Shown: positions 13,066 to 25,680 of the stretch, piece after piece
Layout: the number at the start of each line of letters is the position of its first letter
Numbering within the stretch: position 1 is the stretch's first letter
From: Cyprinodon diabolis
Lineage: Eukaryota > Chordata > Actinopteri > Cyprinodontiformes > Cyprinodontidae
Direction: 5' to 3'
Length of the DNA stretch: 64,000 nt
Assembly: GCA_030533445.1 (NCBI GenBank)
Contig: CM060082.1
Location: 36,829,317 to 36,893,316 of the forward strand
Notes under the pieces: generated by a model
What the model was told of the DNA's origin: nothing
The model's database searches: none
The model's input: only the letters and a program-made list of their open reading frames with translations
Translations under genes and position numbers: made by a program

Positions 13066-15191
13066 AACTCTTATAACATTTTTATTTACTTGTACTTGTT
13101 CCAGAAAAAATACAATATAGACTTCCCTGAAGTCTGAATTCAAACTGGGAAGTCATAGCTAATAAACTGTCCTGTGTTTAACATCTAATATGGCTGTCAC
13201 TAATAAAGAATGCAGTAAAGACTGCCCGTATGAACTATTATTTAGCACTTTCGTAAGATTGGATGTTGTTACATAGAACGAAGAGTGGTTTGAAATATGC
13301 GTTTCTTAACATGGTCCTTTCTAATTTTCTGTTACATAAGATTCAGTGAAAATATTGTTACCAGCTATGTTGCTAATGATAGCGAGCGCAGAAACAAGAC
13401 AAATTCCACTATTAGGCGACTTGAAAGCAGTACAGCAAACATGCCCTCTTTGTCACTTGACATTCAACCTCAGAGACAAATTGCACAAAAACTAGGCTTA
13501 CAAAGAGAGGGATATGTTTTTGTTGTCCTTTTATGAAATTATCCGGACAGACTGACGGGTCACTGCTAGTGGCTATTCAGATGAGAAAACAAATCAAATC
13601 ATTTAAATAGCAAAATAAGCCAAAACAAGCTGTTAGAGTTGGAATGTGCAGCACATTTTTTTCTACTCATTTTGTTGCATCTTTCAACTAAATTAATAGG
13701 AAGGATTATTCAAAATTAGCTCTCACAATTTCAACTGATATAACCCTTAGTGTCTGTTGGTAAGTTGAGAAGATTCAGTTTAGCAATGGTCAGCGACTCA
13801 TAATATCATGATACGCCCACATTAGTTCATTGAATCATGTTAAAATGAACATGGCTGTTGGCACAATAAAAGCATGGGTGGCAGTAGTGCACTCTGCCTA
13901 TGACCATGTCTGACAGAGGGAATCAAAATGAGCTGCATCTGATGAATGAACTGTGACATTGCTGCACTGTTGGAAAACAGGAAACCTTTGTAGAGAAATT
14001 GTTGAAAGTCGTAGCCAGTGAAGCGGAGAAAAGGTAGCTGACTAACCATGAACACACACTGCTTCTCAGACAGCTGTAAAATGAAAGAGATGAAATACAA
14101 GGTTTTTACCGATAAAGATCACTTTGGTTTTTTGAAGTGAGCAACCGGCATAGCAGCCTTACCACCTTTTACACATGTAGTCACTGTCATCCGCTTTTGT
14201 CTGCACGCTGATTTTATTTGGCAGTTTTTTGTGTCTGTCACCTCCATTTATCTGTATATGAGCACCCATCAGTGTGCAAAAAAATGGTCCAGGCCCCTCC
14301 TGCTGTTTCCCAAACCTAAATCGATATGTTTCCATGCGCTTGGAAAGATTGCGAACCAAAGTAACATCTGACTGGTTACAGCTTGATATGCGGATGAGGT
14401 CTCCTCTGCATTTTGATAAGGGAGGAAAAAAGAAAAACTGCTGAGTGAAAATAGTTCCTCAGAGCATGTCACATGAAGTTAGGAGTTAGCTGAGGAAGCT
14501 TTGGGGGTGTTGTTTTATTTAAGCTCGGAATTGCATGATCTAAGTAGAATGAATGTTAATGCTGCTCCATATAGGCGCATACTGTAGTGAGAAACGAATA
14601 AAGTAATTAAAGAGGACAAGAGAATGTGTTTGAAAGGTTTCTGCGTGCTTTTCGCTGGCTGGCAGGCCTTCGCTGCTCTATGCACTCCCAGAGCAGCCTG
14701 AACTTTCAATGAACTCCTGCTCTCCATCGAATTATGATCGAATGAGTGAGCCTGGGTAAAATGTTTTCTTTATTTAGGATGCAGAGAGACGAGCGAGCAG
14801 ATGGACAACTCTTCCTTATCAAGAACAGACAAAAAAAAAAAAAAGCACACTTCTTGTTCTCTGTACGGAAAATGAAGAAATGATGAGGCTGAGCCTTGGC
14901 TAACAGCAGCAGGGTATTCTCTGATTGTCAGTAGGGGCAAACATCTCAACCAGACAGACAGGTATATATTCAGCTTTTCTCTGCTGAGAACAGCAGGCAT
15001 TAGTGAGTGGAAGCAAGAGACAGTGAGGCAGTTGCGTGACTTGAGCTTGTTTTAGCCCTACAGCCTCCAGGCAGTAGTTGTTAGCCAGCAGAAAACTAGG
15101 TGTAGTGTAAATGTTCTACAATAAACAAAGCTCCACTTTGGATTTTGTTTAGGATCTGCATCTTTTTCTGTCTGCTGACATATGCATATGC
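13066..15191. other. unique sequence, no gene seen
   Basis: There are short frames up to 86 codons without features and an A-tract at 14830-14843. No repeat family recognised. Confidence 0.5.

Positions 15192-15279
<88 letters not shown>
15192..15279. repeat. poly-A tract joined to a TA microsatellite
   Basis: 27 A residues run directly into about 30 TA units, a form often left by a retroposon tail. No retroposon body is recognisable upstream. Confidence 0.93.
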
Positions 15280-15282
<3 letters not shown>

Positions 15283-17849
15283 CAGGTGTACCTACATTGG
15301 CCAATTGTTGTGAGGGCTAAAAAACTTGAATAAATCCATAGCTTTGCAGATAAAATTCCAGGCGAGTTGTTTAATTTTAGTTTTTTTTTCTTCTCTTTTT
15401 TTGTTTTTGTTTTTGCTTATATGCAGTTATCTGGAAACGACCTCCTTACAGACAAGTACAGGATCTAAACATTGTTTGAGAGGCAAAAAACAAAACAAAA
15501 GCGTTACTGAAACAATGGGAGAGATTGTAACTTAGCTATTAAGTCTCATTAATGAGCTCAATTGAAATAAATCATTTGTTAATACATGCATCCTTAAGAT
15601 ATAGACAAGCACTTTTCCTCACTAGCAAGTGAGAATGTATGGAAAACTTCACCGTTGCAAAAGCAAACACGCCGACAGGTAGTGAAAACTAGAAGGAAGG
15701 CCGGATATGGGCTCCGATATTGACTAGTTAACTCAGATATCTGTGATTTGATATCAGATCTCAAAGATATGATCAAGTGCACTTTGCATGTAGCTGGTAC
15801 TGAAGGTAAGCTTAAGAAGCTGACAATAGATTTTTAGCGGAGCAGATATCCCTATCGATAAACCAGCATTATTTACTAAAGCAAGAAAGCTATAAACGAA
15901 CTTAGAAAGTTTAGCACTAAATGTGCTTCTCTTCATATTGTGCTTTGCCATTGAGGACATTATTATAAATCTAATATTGGATGTGTCATTTTATTTGTTA
16001 TTTGTTGGTTTCTCTCTTTAAATAAGAACTGGATCCAATTTTTTTGGTGACTTTTCTGGTCGTGAAAGCGTACTGATTTAATACAGAACCATTATCTATA
16101 TCTATCTATCTATATCAATCTATATCTATCTGCGAAAGCTGCACACGTCAGATTTATACCATTCCAGTGAGAGCTGCTGATAGATTTGCTGTAATGTTTT
16201 TCAACATTACACTTCAGTTGCTTTCATTGCATCCATCCAAGCTGACACCTTTAATCCTCTCAATTCTCAGATCTTTACGCTTGAGCCAAAACAACCCCTC
16301 CCCCATCGCCGTTCTGCCTTCTCTGCTCATGCAGCCATTCTACTACAACTGCTGTCAGAGTTCACTCTTCAGCCAGCAACTCAGCTGTCATACTGTTTCA
16401 GCATATACAACAAAGATTGACACGTTTCTCTGCAGACTTTCACTTTAAATGGACCTTCTGACAGTTTGCCGTGTCAACATTACATCACAGTTTATTTGCG
16501 AGCACCGGTCCGGGCAGAAGCATTTGTTGTCCCGCTGGATTCTAGGTGCTCATAAGCTCATTAGAAGCACACATTGCAATAGGTGGCAGACCCTTAGACC
16601 TTTTTAGAGACTAACGCAGCACTGATCTAATTCATCGAGAATAGGGTCGTGACCTCTGACAGATGGTGCATAGCAGCAAGCAGAGGGATCAAGTCAGATC
16701 ATCATATCAGGTGTTTGAGCTCAACATGGCTGTTGAGTCTAAATAAGGAGGGGGTATAAATCTGGTGACAGAAGCAAATATGTTTAATAGCATGGAAAAG
16801 AGCGGGAAAGAGACGTTGAAGAGATGTGTCGCACTCTGTTTCTGTCCCCGAGGAAGTCGTTCACATTGGTATGTTGCAGAGACAGCGCTGTTAAACTGAA
16901 TTTAAACAGCTGCCGGGGTTCACCCGCGGCAACACTTATATACACAAATACACATGCTTGCTCACCCAAAGGCCCTCCCCAGCTGTAAGTTTGCGTGCGA
17001 AGGGTTGACATTCTCTGCGCTAATGTGCCAGGATTTGTTTTCATCATCAAATTGCAAATGTTTTAAATATGCATCACATGTGCACAGTGCGCGGGTTTAT
17101 CCGGCTGCAGCACTGACAGCCTAATCCCTGTTTTCACACAAAGTCATTCGTCAGAAATGGAACCACTAGTGGCTTTGAACTCGTTTGTGTTTTCACACAA
17201 CACTCACCATAAGATGAATCCTAATTTGTAGTCTGGTTGTTGCGCTAAATTAATACACGTTGAGTGTGGGACAGTAATTAGACTGAGTACAGGAAGATTA
17301 GAGGGACATTTTCATTCCCTTTAATTGAAATGAATCTTTTCGTTTAATATCATAATCAAATCCCTAAATGACAATTTTCTCTTACTTTTTCTTGTTTTAA
17401 ACAATCATTCTTGCCTCAGGCTTTGCAAAGAACAGGCAGCATCGTCAAAACAGTTTGACAGCCAGTTAATGGCGGATCAGAACAAAATATAACCTCCTCT
17501 TTCCACTTACTTTGCAAACCTTGATCAGGATGTCGATGTTGAGCAAATTAGATGTGTCAAAGGCTGTCATACTGAGGTGTTATCCCGTTTCATGCTGTCA
17601 AACATTCGATCTCTGCCCAGCAGACGTTTTGACTAGGAGAGGTGTTGATGTGACAGCCCTGCAGTGTCTGGGTAAATATAGCAGCCAAAATCAAAGTGAA
17701 ATCACATCAGCTCTTATATGTAGCTGTCACCTGTGAAACCAGACTTTCAAAATCTAATACAAGATCCCAGTAGCCGATATAAATTGTTTTAGTCAGAACT
17801 GTTGCTAAGAAGTTATAAAACTCTTTCAAGTCCTTGAAATTTTCCTATT
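15280..17849. other. unique sequence, no gene seen
   Basis: A short TCTA-type repeat lies at 16096-16131, complementary in motif to the 12.5 kb GATA array. A 93-codon frame at 16167-16448 has no domain. Nothing else is supportable. Confidence 0.5.
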
Positions 17850-17915
17850 TAGTCACAATAAAACCACAAACCACATTAATGTTACAGAGCAACACAAAAT
17901 AGAGTGTTTTTTTTT
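17850..17915 (+). mobile_element. possible Tc1-like terminal relic
   Basis: TAGTCACAATAAAACCACAA and AGCAACACAAAATAGAGTG resemble the TIR-proximal sequence of the relic family that starts at 63697 (CACATTACAACCACAAG). Short and diverged. Confidence 0.35.
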
Positions 17916-18310
17916 TTTTTTAAGCAGTTAGCATTAAAAATCTGTCAGCTGGATTTAGCCTGAAACAAAGTGCAGACGTTTATAGGCTTTTACAGTCAAT
18001 TATTTGAATTACAGAAGGAATTCATATATCTGACCTAAAATCTGTTGCATATAATGATATTATTTGAACTCTTTCTTTTTAAGTGATGTCATTTTTGCTA
18101 AGATTTGCAGCTGTAAGAATAAATGAAGTTGAACTGAGGTCATTTTCTCTTTTTTATATAGTCTCAGGAAATATTCCTACAATATCAGCAGGAGGTCCCT
18201 CATATATTTCATGTGTATTTCTAGACAAACACTTCAATTAGGGACGATAATCTCAGTTAATTAAAAAAACACTATAAAATAACATTTACTGATTATAATG
18301 CACTATTAAA

Positions 18311-18805
18311 TTAAAGCTACAGTGTGTAATAATTACAGGGATATACAGTCAGAAATGTAAAATATTATACATAACTATGTTATTTATCATCATCTACGAG
18401 CTCAGCTTCTTAACCTTAATATTTGCGTTGCCTTAGAATTCGTTATTTATAATTACATAGGAGCGGGTCTCGCAGCCATGGAGGCAGACATCTTTGCGCT
18501 ACGGCAGCGAAGAGTCAACAAACTAGCGATTGCGAGATCGCCCATTACGGGTATATTTATTATCTTAAGTCTACATGAAATCTATACCCTACACAGACTA
18601 ATGAAATACTATCTGTAAAATTATCTATGTAAACAAACCTCATCACTTGAGAAGGTAGGTGATGCGGACGTCGTGGAAGACATTTTGTCCCGTAACGCTC
18701 GCCGTACTGTTGGGGGGGAGAAGCGGGGGGGGGGAGACGTTCATGTTGCTGCGGTCTGCAGTCTGGACGTTTGATGTCGCTGAAAATTACACACTGTAGC
18801 TTTAA
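18311..18805. mobile_element. TTAA-flanked non-autonomous DNA transposon (A)
   Basis: TTAAAGCTACAGTGTGTAAT at 18311-18330 is an exact inverted match to 18786-18805, so both ends carry TTAA, the target of piggyBac- and Kolobok-type transposons. The 495 bp core is GC-richer than its flanks and includes G runs at 18713-18735 and a candidate exon. There is no transposase domain. Relatives by terminus are at 48915-49511 and 55211-55904. Confidence 0.85.
18478..18618 (+). CDS. short exon-like frame inside TTAA element A
   Basis: A 46-codon frame starts with ATG in a strong context (GCAGCCATGG): MEADIFALRQRRVNKLAIAR, then about 26 more residues. The basic run RQRRVNK resembles the start of a DNA-binding protein. 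After SPITG a GT (GGGTATAT) could be a splice donor, in which case only about 25 residues are coding. It may be the first exon left from an autonomous parent or a captured host exon. I do not recognise the protein, and chance is not excluded. Confidence 0.25.
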   Translation: MEADIFALRQRRVNKLAIARSPITGIFIILSLHEIYTLHRLMKYYL

Positions 18806-19769
18806 GGTATGTATAAAACTTGAGCTTTTTTTCAAGATGGGTTGCCCTCATAATAAATTAAAATACTTATTTACTGATGAGTATTTATTTAAGTACTGGT
18901 TGAGACCTGAAACTCTCAGATTTACGGATTTTCTATCCCTTGAAAATGTTCTGATTTATGTAAAAAATAAAACTAACACAATTTTGTGCTTTAAGTTCAC
19001 CATGTCCCTTTAAAGCCATATATTGCTAACATCATTTTGCTCAATAGCATACCTGTTATAAAAGCACTCTGGCTAAGAAAAATCCCACTAATTTAATTTC
19101 TATCTCTCTGAGAGAGATTGATCTACAGGAATGTGTCCAACCCGTTCCATGTGTAATATAATGAGAAAACAACAGATCAGTGGAGACTCCCTCCTTGTGA
19201 CTCAGAAAAAAACAAGGCTGGGGGGGTGGCATAATAACATCTTTGTGGCCGTTTGAAGTCGCATAAGGCCCATTTCCCACATACAGTAAAGTACAGGCTG
19301 TCTGCATGTCTACTGGCCTCTCGCCATTCAAAGGCCACATTCATGAAGGCACTGCCCGCCCTCACGGAGGGCAATTGGATCCACCAGATACCCATCCCCT
19401 TGTCACGCAATGTTGTGTAAACCCGGGGAAAATGACCTCAACGTGTCCCTAAACAAGTTAAGGGTGAAGATGCCGCACCCGCTCACATGTCTCAGGCATG
19501 ATAATGTGGTGGTACTTTTAGAAATCCTCAGTGCTGCGCACGGCTACAAATACCGACTCTCTATGTGGGTTTCTATCTTCAGCTGATTTATTCGGAATGG
19601 TTTACAGATCTTCTTTACCGTCTGTTCATAATGCAGCCTTTAATATTTTATTTCTCGCCTTTAATGGAAGACAACTCCAAACATATATGGTACATCATTG
19701 CTGCAGTTTATGTGCAAATTTTGTTTATTCCTAAACTGAACAAAAAAATCTTTGTGAAAAATGACATTA
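18806..19769. other. unique sequence, no gene seen
   Basis: Short frames only (up to 94 codons, unbiased). No repeat recognised. Confidence 0.5.
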
Positions 19770-19777
19770 GGACTGAT

Positions 19778-20656
19778 CAGAGGTTTCAAGTAATGAAGTA
19801 CAAGTACTTTGTTACTCTACATAAGTACACTTTTTAGGTACTTTACTCCATTACTTATTTTTCTTCCTACTTCTGACTTCTACTCATTACACGCAAGTAT
19901 CTGTACTTTCTATTTCTTACATTTTTAAAACAACCGTTACTCGTTACAAACTCAACAACTCGTTAAAATTTCAATGTATAACATGAATGCATAAATACCT
20001 CGTTTTATTTCAGTGTTAAATTCTGTTTAAAGTAACAGATTGTTAAAAATATCTCCGGACCTTTACTGGTTGATGATTTTCTCTATTGGGACCCCACTGA
20101 TTTTTAATTTGTTACCCCCGGTTGAATGTTTATAAATATTTATTTCACATCATTTGTGCCATCCAATGCAGATCATTGGCTCCATCCACATCTAGTGGGA
20201 ACTACTGTAATTGGATGAGTCATATAACGCAAACACTCATTGGTTAGCTAAAGGAAATCATCAGAAGCAAGCAGGTGTTCTTCAAACTGTAAACGTAAAT
20301 TGTCTATGACATGCTACAATGTTGGATTCAGAAAAAGATGTTGAAATGTCGGAAACAGGCGAGATCATATCGGGAGACGGAGACCAACAAGACCTCCCTC
20401 ATCCATGGCCCTATCTCAGAGAATTTTTCGAAATAGTTGAAAAATTTAGCTTTCAATTCATATAGTGGCATCTGGCTGTTTTTTTAAAGGTTACTTTATA
20501 CTTTTATACTTTAAGTCGTTTTTGGAGCACATACTTTTTCACTTTTACTTAAGTAAAGAAGTCAAGTTGATACTTCAACTTTTACCAGAGTGTTTTTAAA
20601 CTCCAGTATCTCTGCATTTACTTAAGTAACAAATGTGTGTACTTTTGACACCACTG
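19778..20656 (+). mobile_element. non-autonomous hAT-like element, copy 2
   Basis: The 879 bp element starts CAGAGGTTTCAAGTAATGAA and ends GACACCACTG, imperfect hAT-type TIRs. Flanking 8-mers GGACTGAT (19770-19777) and AGACTGAT (20657-20664) match at 7 of 8. It aligns over most of its length with 10298-10997 and has about 180 bp that copy 1 lacks. ACTTAAGTA and TACTTTACTC motifs cluster near the ends, as expected for hAT subterminal binding sites. It keeps a 48-codon leader of the transposase. Confidence 0.87.
20319..20465 (+). pseudogene. N-terminal remnant of a hAT (BED-type) transposase
   Basis: A 48-codon frame, MLDSEKDVEMSETG..., includes the acidic segment SGDGDQQD and the block HPWPYLREFFEIV (residues 28-40). 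From memory, PWPYL-x-EFF-x-IV is the kind of sequence that precedes the BED zinc finger in fish hAT transposases. The frame then ends at EKFSFQFI and stop, presumably where the internal deletion joined unrelated sequence. The RNase H-like catalytic domain and zinc finger are absent. The same block is present in copy 1 at about 10695-10803, where the PWPYL/FEIV part is conserved (LWPYLKEFIEIVEKF). It cannot be functional alone. Confidence 0.5.
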
Positions 20657-20664
20657 AGACTGAT

Positions 20665-23600
20665 TATGTAAAGACTCTCTAAGAGAGTTAAAACTAATAT
20701 ATAACAAAGCCCCAGTGTTCAATATAGAAATTGGCACCAATGACTTGTGTTGTGTTTTGTTTTGCTATCCTGAGCTTCTTAATCTCCTTCAATCGCATTT
20801 CTCTTGTAGAGCTGCCACACCTTAGAGTTAAGTGCCGGGCAACCCCAGGCTGACCGCGTCTGTGGTGCTTCCCACTCTCCCTTTTGACTCACTCTGTTTA
20901 CTTAATTTCTATTTTAGCCACAAAAGCTGGAGCTTTTTCCTCGCTTTACTTAACTTGACTAGTGCGGTTCATAATGTCTCCGATTGGGAGATGCGCGGCA
21001 AAGGAAGACTCCACAATGAGGTCATTATGTCCCGCTAGCCGTAACACCATAAATAATTTGAACAGAGCACCGTGCTTTAAAAAAGGTCAATGGGGGTTAG
21101 AGAAGCAGTCTGAAATAAAAGCAGTGAGAGAGAGAGAAAAAAAGAAAACAGTCTTGCATAATTCATTGGACCATCACAACACCAATTCCCCAATTGGATC
21201 AACATTGTTATTCAAATGTCAGATGGGCCAACTCATGCAGAAAAGGTTTGAGCTTGACCTAATTGGCAGAGCCATGTGATCGCTGATGGCGCTGAGGCTG
21301 TGGAGGCTGCTGAGGTAGACAGTTAATTATGCTGCTGATTTTCCAGGAGCAAGAAGCCGTCCGAAGAAAGACTGCATGTATTTTTATCTGCTAATCAGTA
21401 GCAGCTCAACGATGCATCCAGCTCTTCAGATAAGATATGTTACATTAAGATTACATGAAAAAAGTTAGATAATAATAAGATAGTAATTTAAGTGCAGATT
21501 TGATAACTCCAAATGATATGGTGGGTTCCTTATTTGAAATAAGTGCAGAAATGTTCAAATTAAATACATTTTTATGAATGATATAATCAGAATAAAAGAT
21601 TTATATATCTCAAAGTGCATTCAATTGAATGTCTGCTCACTGTAGAATCGTTCCCTTCCACTGGGAAAAGTGTAAACACTTTTGATCCTTTTTGTTTAGC
21701 ACTGATTGGAAATGTTCACATCCTGTCTACCAAGTCTAAATCAAAACTTTTTGAGTCTAAAGAACAAATATACTCTGAAATGTATATATGTAGCATGTAT
21801 ATCTATATATATATTGTATTTCTGAATGAGTCATCAGTTAACATGTTAAACCTTTCTCTTTATATTTTCCACTCCTTAACTGTATATTGCACAATATAGG
21901 GATTTTTCCTTCTCACTATGACAACCAGCATTTTCAGGATTATAGAAAACCGCTCTAAACCTACACAAATATTTAATGAACCAGTTAAAGGATGCACAAT
22001 GAATTAAAGCAGGATGTGTGTATAATGATATTGCAGTGTTATGGTTTTACAGTAGAGACTAAGTAATTGTTTAGAGTAGAACCACCCATGATTTGTCAAT
22101 GAATCAGGTAAAAAGTGTTGAAACAATGTCCTATAATTTCCATATTGGTTTTCTTTTTTTCTTTTTTTAATGTGGGATTAAAGAACCCTTAAAAAGACAC
22201 TAGTCTCAGATGAGTTTGAGTAAAGCCATTATTTTTAGCTTTTCTTTTTGCATTTTAAGTGCAACTTTGAGTCTGAAATTCTGTGAAAATATAAACCTTA
22301 GTATTATTAGCAGCTATAACAGGAGGTCACAGTATTTTTGCAGTGCTTACAAAACTTGACGTCTTTTCATGAAATTTTTTTTTTTAGAACTTCATTCCTG
22401 AACATGTCGCCGGAAAAATGTTTTCAAATGTGATTTCTAACACTTTTATTACCCGATATTAGCTAGTAGATGGTGCAGTTAGTCACATCTGTCTGTGCAG
22501 TTGGATTACTCAAGCACTTTCTTCCTGTTTCTCTTCAAAATAAGACTCCTTTATACAGAAAAAGGTTGTAAATGTTAACATATTTTCATTCCTAAGACAT
22601 CTAAAAATACATAAAAAATATTTTACTATACAGATTTACACACTGAAAGTAACTGGAAAGCACTTTATGAGGCTTTATTTGTACAGGAAATATTCAGGAA
22701 TATTAGACTTCACTCCAAAAGTGAACTGCATGCAATTTAAAATGAAATTTGAATAAAGTACAGTAGGTAAGTAGCTCTTGAAATCTAATTTCAAATGCCT
22801 TATATATTATAATTTTTTGGGCATAAAAAATACCAATTCAATTGTCAGACTATTTTATTTACTGGCTCAAATAAAAGGCAAATACACTTGCTTTAATAAG
22901 GTTTTCCTTATTAATTAGATCAGTTTTTAAAGCGTTAGTCGTTCTCACGCCATGAGATCTTATCACCCGCCCACCTAATCAGAAACGAAAATCACAAAAA
23001 TCTGTCTCAACATATTGCAAGTTACCATAGAACTTCTCAAGTTTGATGTTATGTTATAACTTGCCTAGACACATCATTAATTCTGTTTAATTTTTATTTA
23101 TTCTAATAAAATCTACTCTTGTAAAAATAATTAGCAGTCAGCCTGCAGAAATGACTAAAAGCAGCAGTGTACAAGGTCCCTCACATAGCGGTCTGTCCGA
23201 GCAGCTAATAGATTTCCTCGTAACACCTCCCATTTTTGTAGTCGGCAGCTGGATGGATAGCAGAGACAAAACACCTGCCAAAAGCCTTCAGGCCTGAGCC
23301 TTCAGTTTTGGCAACCGTCTTCTCCCTGCTACTTAAAATCAGTCCTCTTCTCATGCAACCCTCTCCTGGCCAAACTCTCTGTCAATTTCCAGGCCATATT
23401 GAGACTGTTTTGTGGCCCCAAAACTGGACTGGAAAGTGTCATTCTAGTTTGTAAGGAATTATTGTCCATTATATGTAGGATTAATTTGAACACAATCTGC
23501 TTTTATCTTACAGTAACAGTGCAGGTTGTAACATTTAAATCTAAAAAGCTGTGTTATGCATGGTTAGATCACATTATCAAATAAGACTTAAATACTTCAG

Positions 23601-25586
23601 ACCCTTGGCCAAACCAAGCGTAGCTTTTACAGAAATGTAATATTTGAAAACTGCATTTTAAAACACATTGTACGAGGTTTTTGTTAACGTATTTCGTCTA
23701 GATTTTTCAAAATAAAACAAAATTGGTGGTGGTTGGTAAAGTGGAATAATTGTGTTGTTTTATAAAATATTAAGTAGCACCTATTCTCAGAGCTTTTAAG
23801 ATATTGTAGGAAGTGCTCAGTGGAATGTTGCAAGGTAATACTAATACTATTGTTAATATATAACATTAACACTTTTATTTATTTATTTTTTATTTTCTTT
23901 ATTTTTATCAGTGTCCTGTCTGGCAATGTGGCAATAAGAATAATTGTCTTGATGCCAAAAAGAGCCCAACAGATTTTACTATCACAAGTGTAGCAGTATG
24001 ACAATTGCCATATTGTTCCACTTGTTTCATGCATATAAATTGCTTTATTATAATTATGCAGGGAGTTTTACAGTTTATATGGACACTGCAATGTAAATAG
24101 AATAGAACAAGAAAAACAGAAGAAGAAGAAGAAGAAGAAAAGAGAAAAGATGAAAGAAAGAGGAGATATTTAGTGCTTTATTTTAAAACCAATAAAGCAC
24201 TAAATAAATGCAATACAATCTATATTTTAAGGTAATAATTCAAGGATCTTATGCAGAGCATGCTATGCTATAGGGTGGTGTCAGATAACCTTGGTACAAA
24301 CGCAACAATATGAATTTAAATGTAATAATCATAATTTAATTGGGCCAACATCCATTCCAACAGCTGCAGCATCATAGCATACTGATTATAACAGTTCTAA
24401 TAATGCTATCCTAGTGGGATTTTCATTTTAAAAATAAACAACACAGACAAATAAAATCAAGAACATGAAATCTTGCACTTTATATGTTTTTTTTAATTTC
24501 CCCCAAATGAAAATATCTAAAAGCAGACAATTTTATCTTCTTCTAAGGAAGAGCCAAAGGCAGGGGCCTCTAAGTCAGCAGACTGGCAGCATGAAGCAAC
24601 AGGTTGGGGTTGATAAGGTGCATCACCTTCCTCACCTTGATTCCGCATTTTGATCTACATTTAGAAAGTTGCATACAGTGATAAAAGAACTAAAAGATAA
24701 GGACTGCTTAGCTGTAGGAGTAACATTTTACGCAGATTTTTTAACTCAAAATATATTACCGTGTACATTTTGTAGCTGAAAAACAGAGCAGACTTTATGC
24801 ACGTCTTTGCAAAGCTACTGACAAGAACTAGCTTGCTGTTTAAGTCAGAGATAAGAGCTGAGGTTAGAATAGATGAATGCAGCTTCAGGCCTTGCTCTTA
24901 AACTCAATGTGAATGAATTACATGTAAAATGTATATCATCTTTCACATCGATTTCACATCAACTTCCACATCAATGCCTTTTGCACCATGTTTTTCTCCC
25001 ACACTGTTTACAGTTGATCACTGCTCAACTTTATGAAAGGGAAATGTTCCTTTTCACTGTTAAGCTGCTGCTCATTCACTGTCTGAAAGCTGCAATAACG
25101 AAATTTCAATAAAGTTGTGTAAGTTTTGCAGTTTGTCTTATTTGGAATAACCTATTTGGAATACTTTATTTTATTTAATTCCCTACCCGATTACATTTTT
25201 TGTTAATTAAGCATTTAGAGAAAAAAAAAATCAACAATTTTGTCAATGGATTTTTTTTGTTTGTTTTATGTGAAAAATTTCAAGTAGATTATTAAAAAAT
25301 TAGTAAAATCTAGTATATAAACGGGATTAATTTCATTTTATGTAGTGTTAGCGTTTCATCTTGCGTCAAAGGATAAAAGAATAATCCCTTTGTTTCTATG
25401 GCCCCTTAAGTTCATTCATACTCAGTGGCTCTTACTTTCTTCCTGACCACCACATCCGCCTCGTCTGGCCCACCTGTCAACCCCAGTTACTGTAGTCTCC
25501 CCCCTCAGGGTCTAAGGTGATGAAAGCGATGGAGCTGCAACTGGACACTTCCTGATAAAGACTGGAGAATGTGTGGGTCTGTCTTC

Positions 25587-25589
<3 letters not shown>
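20665..25589. other. unique AT-rich sequence, no gene seen
   Basis: A GAA run lies at 24119-24140. Around 21250-21345 there is a repeat-free, balanced stretch with GGCGCTGAGGCTGTGGAGG. Frames up to 105 codons (20962-21279) show no domain. No mobile element recognised in this 4.9 kb. Confidence 0.5.
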
Positions 25590-25663
<74 letters not shown>

Positions 25664-25680
25664 ATATATATATACATATA
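25590..25680. repeat. TA microsatellite
   Basis: About 90 bp of TA with GTATA and CATATACATA interruptions. Confidence 0.95.
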
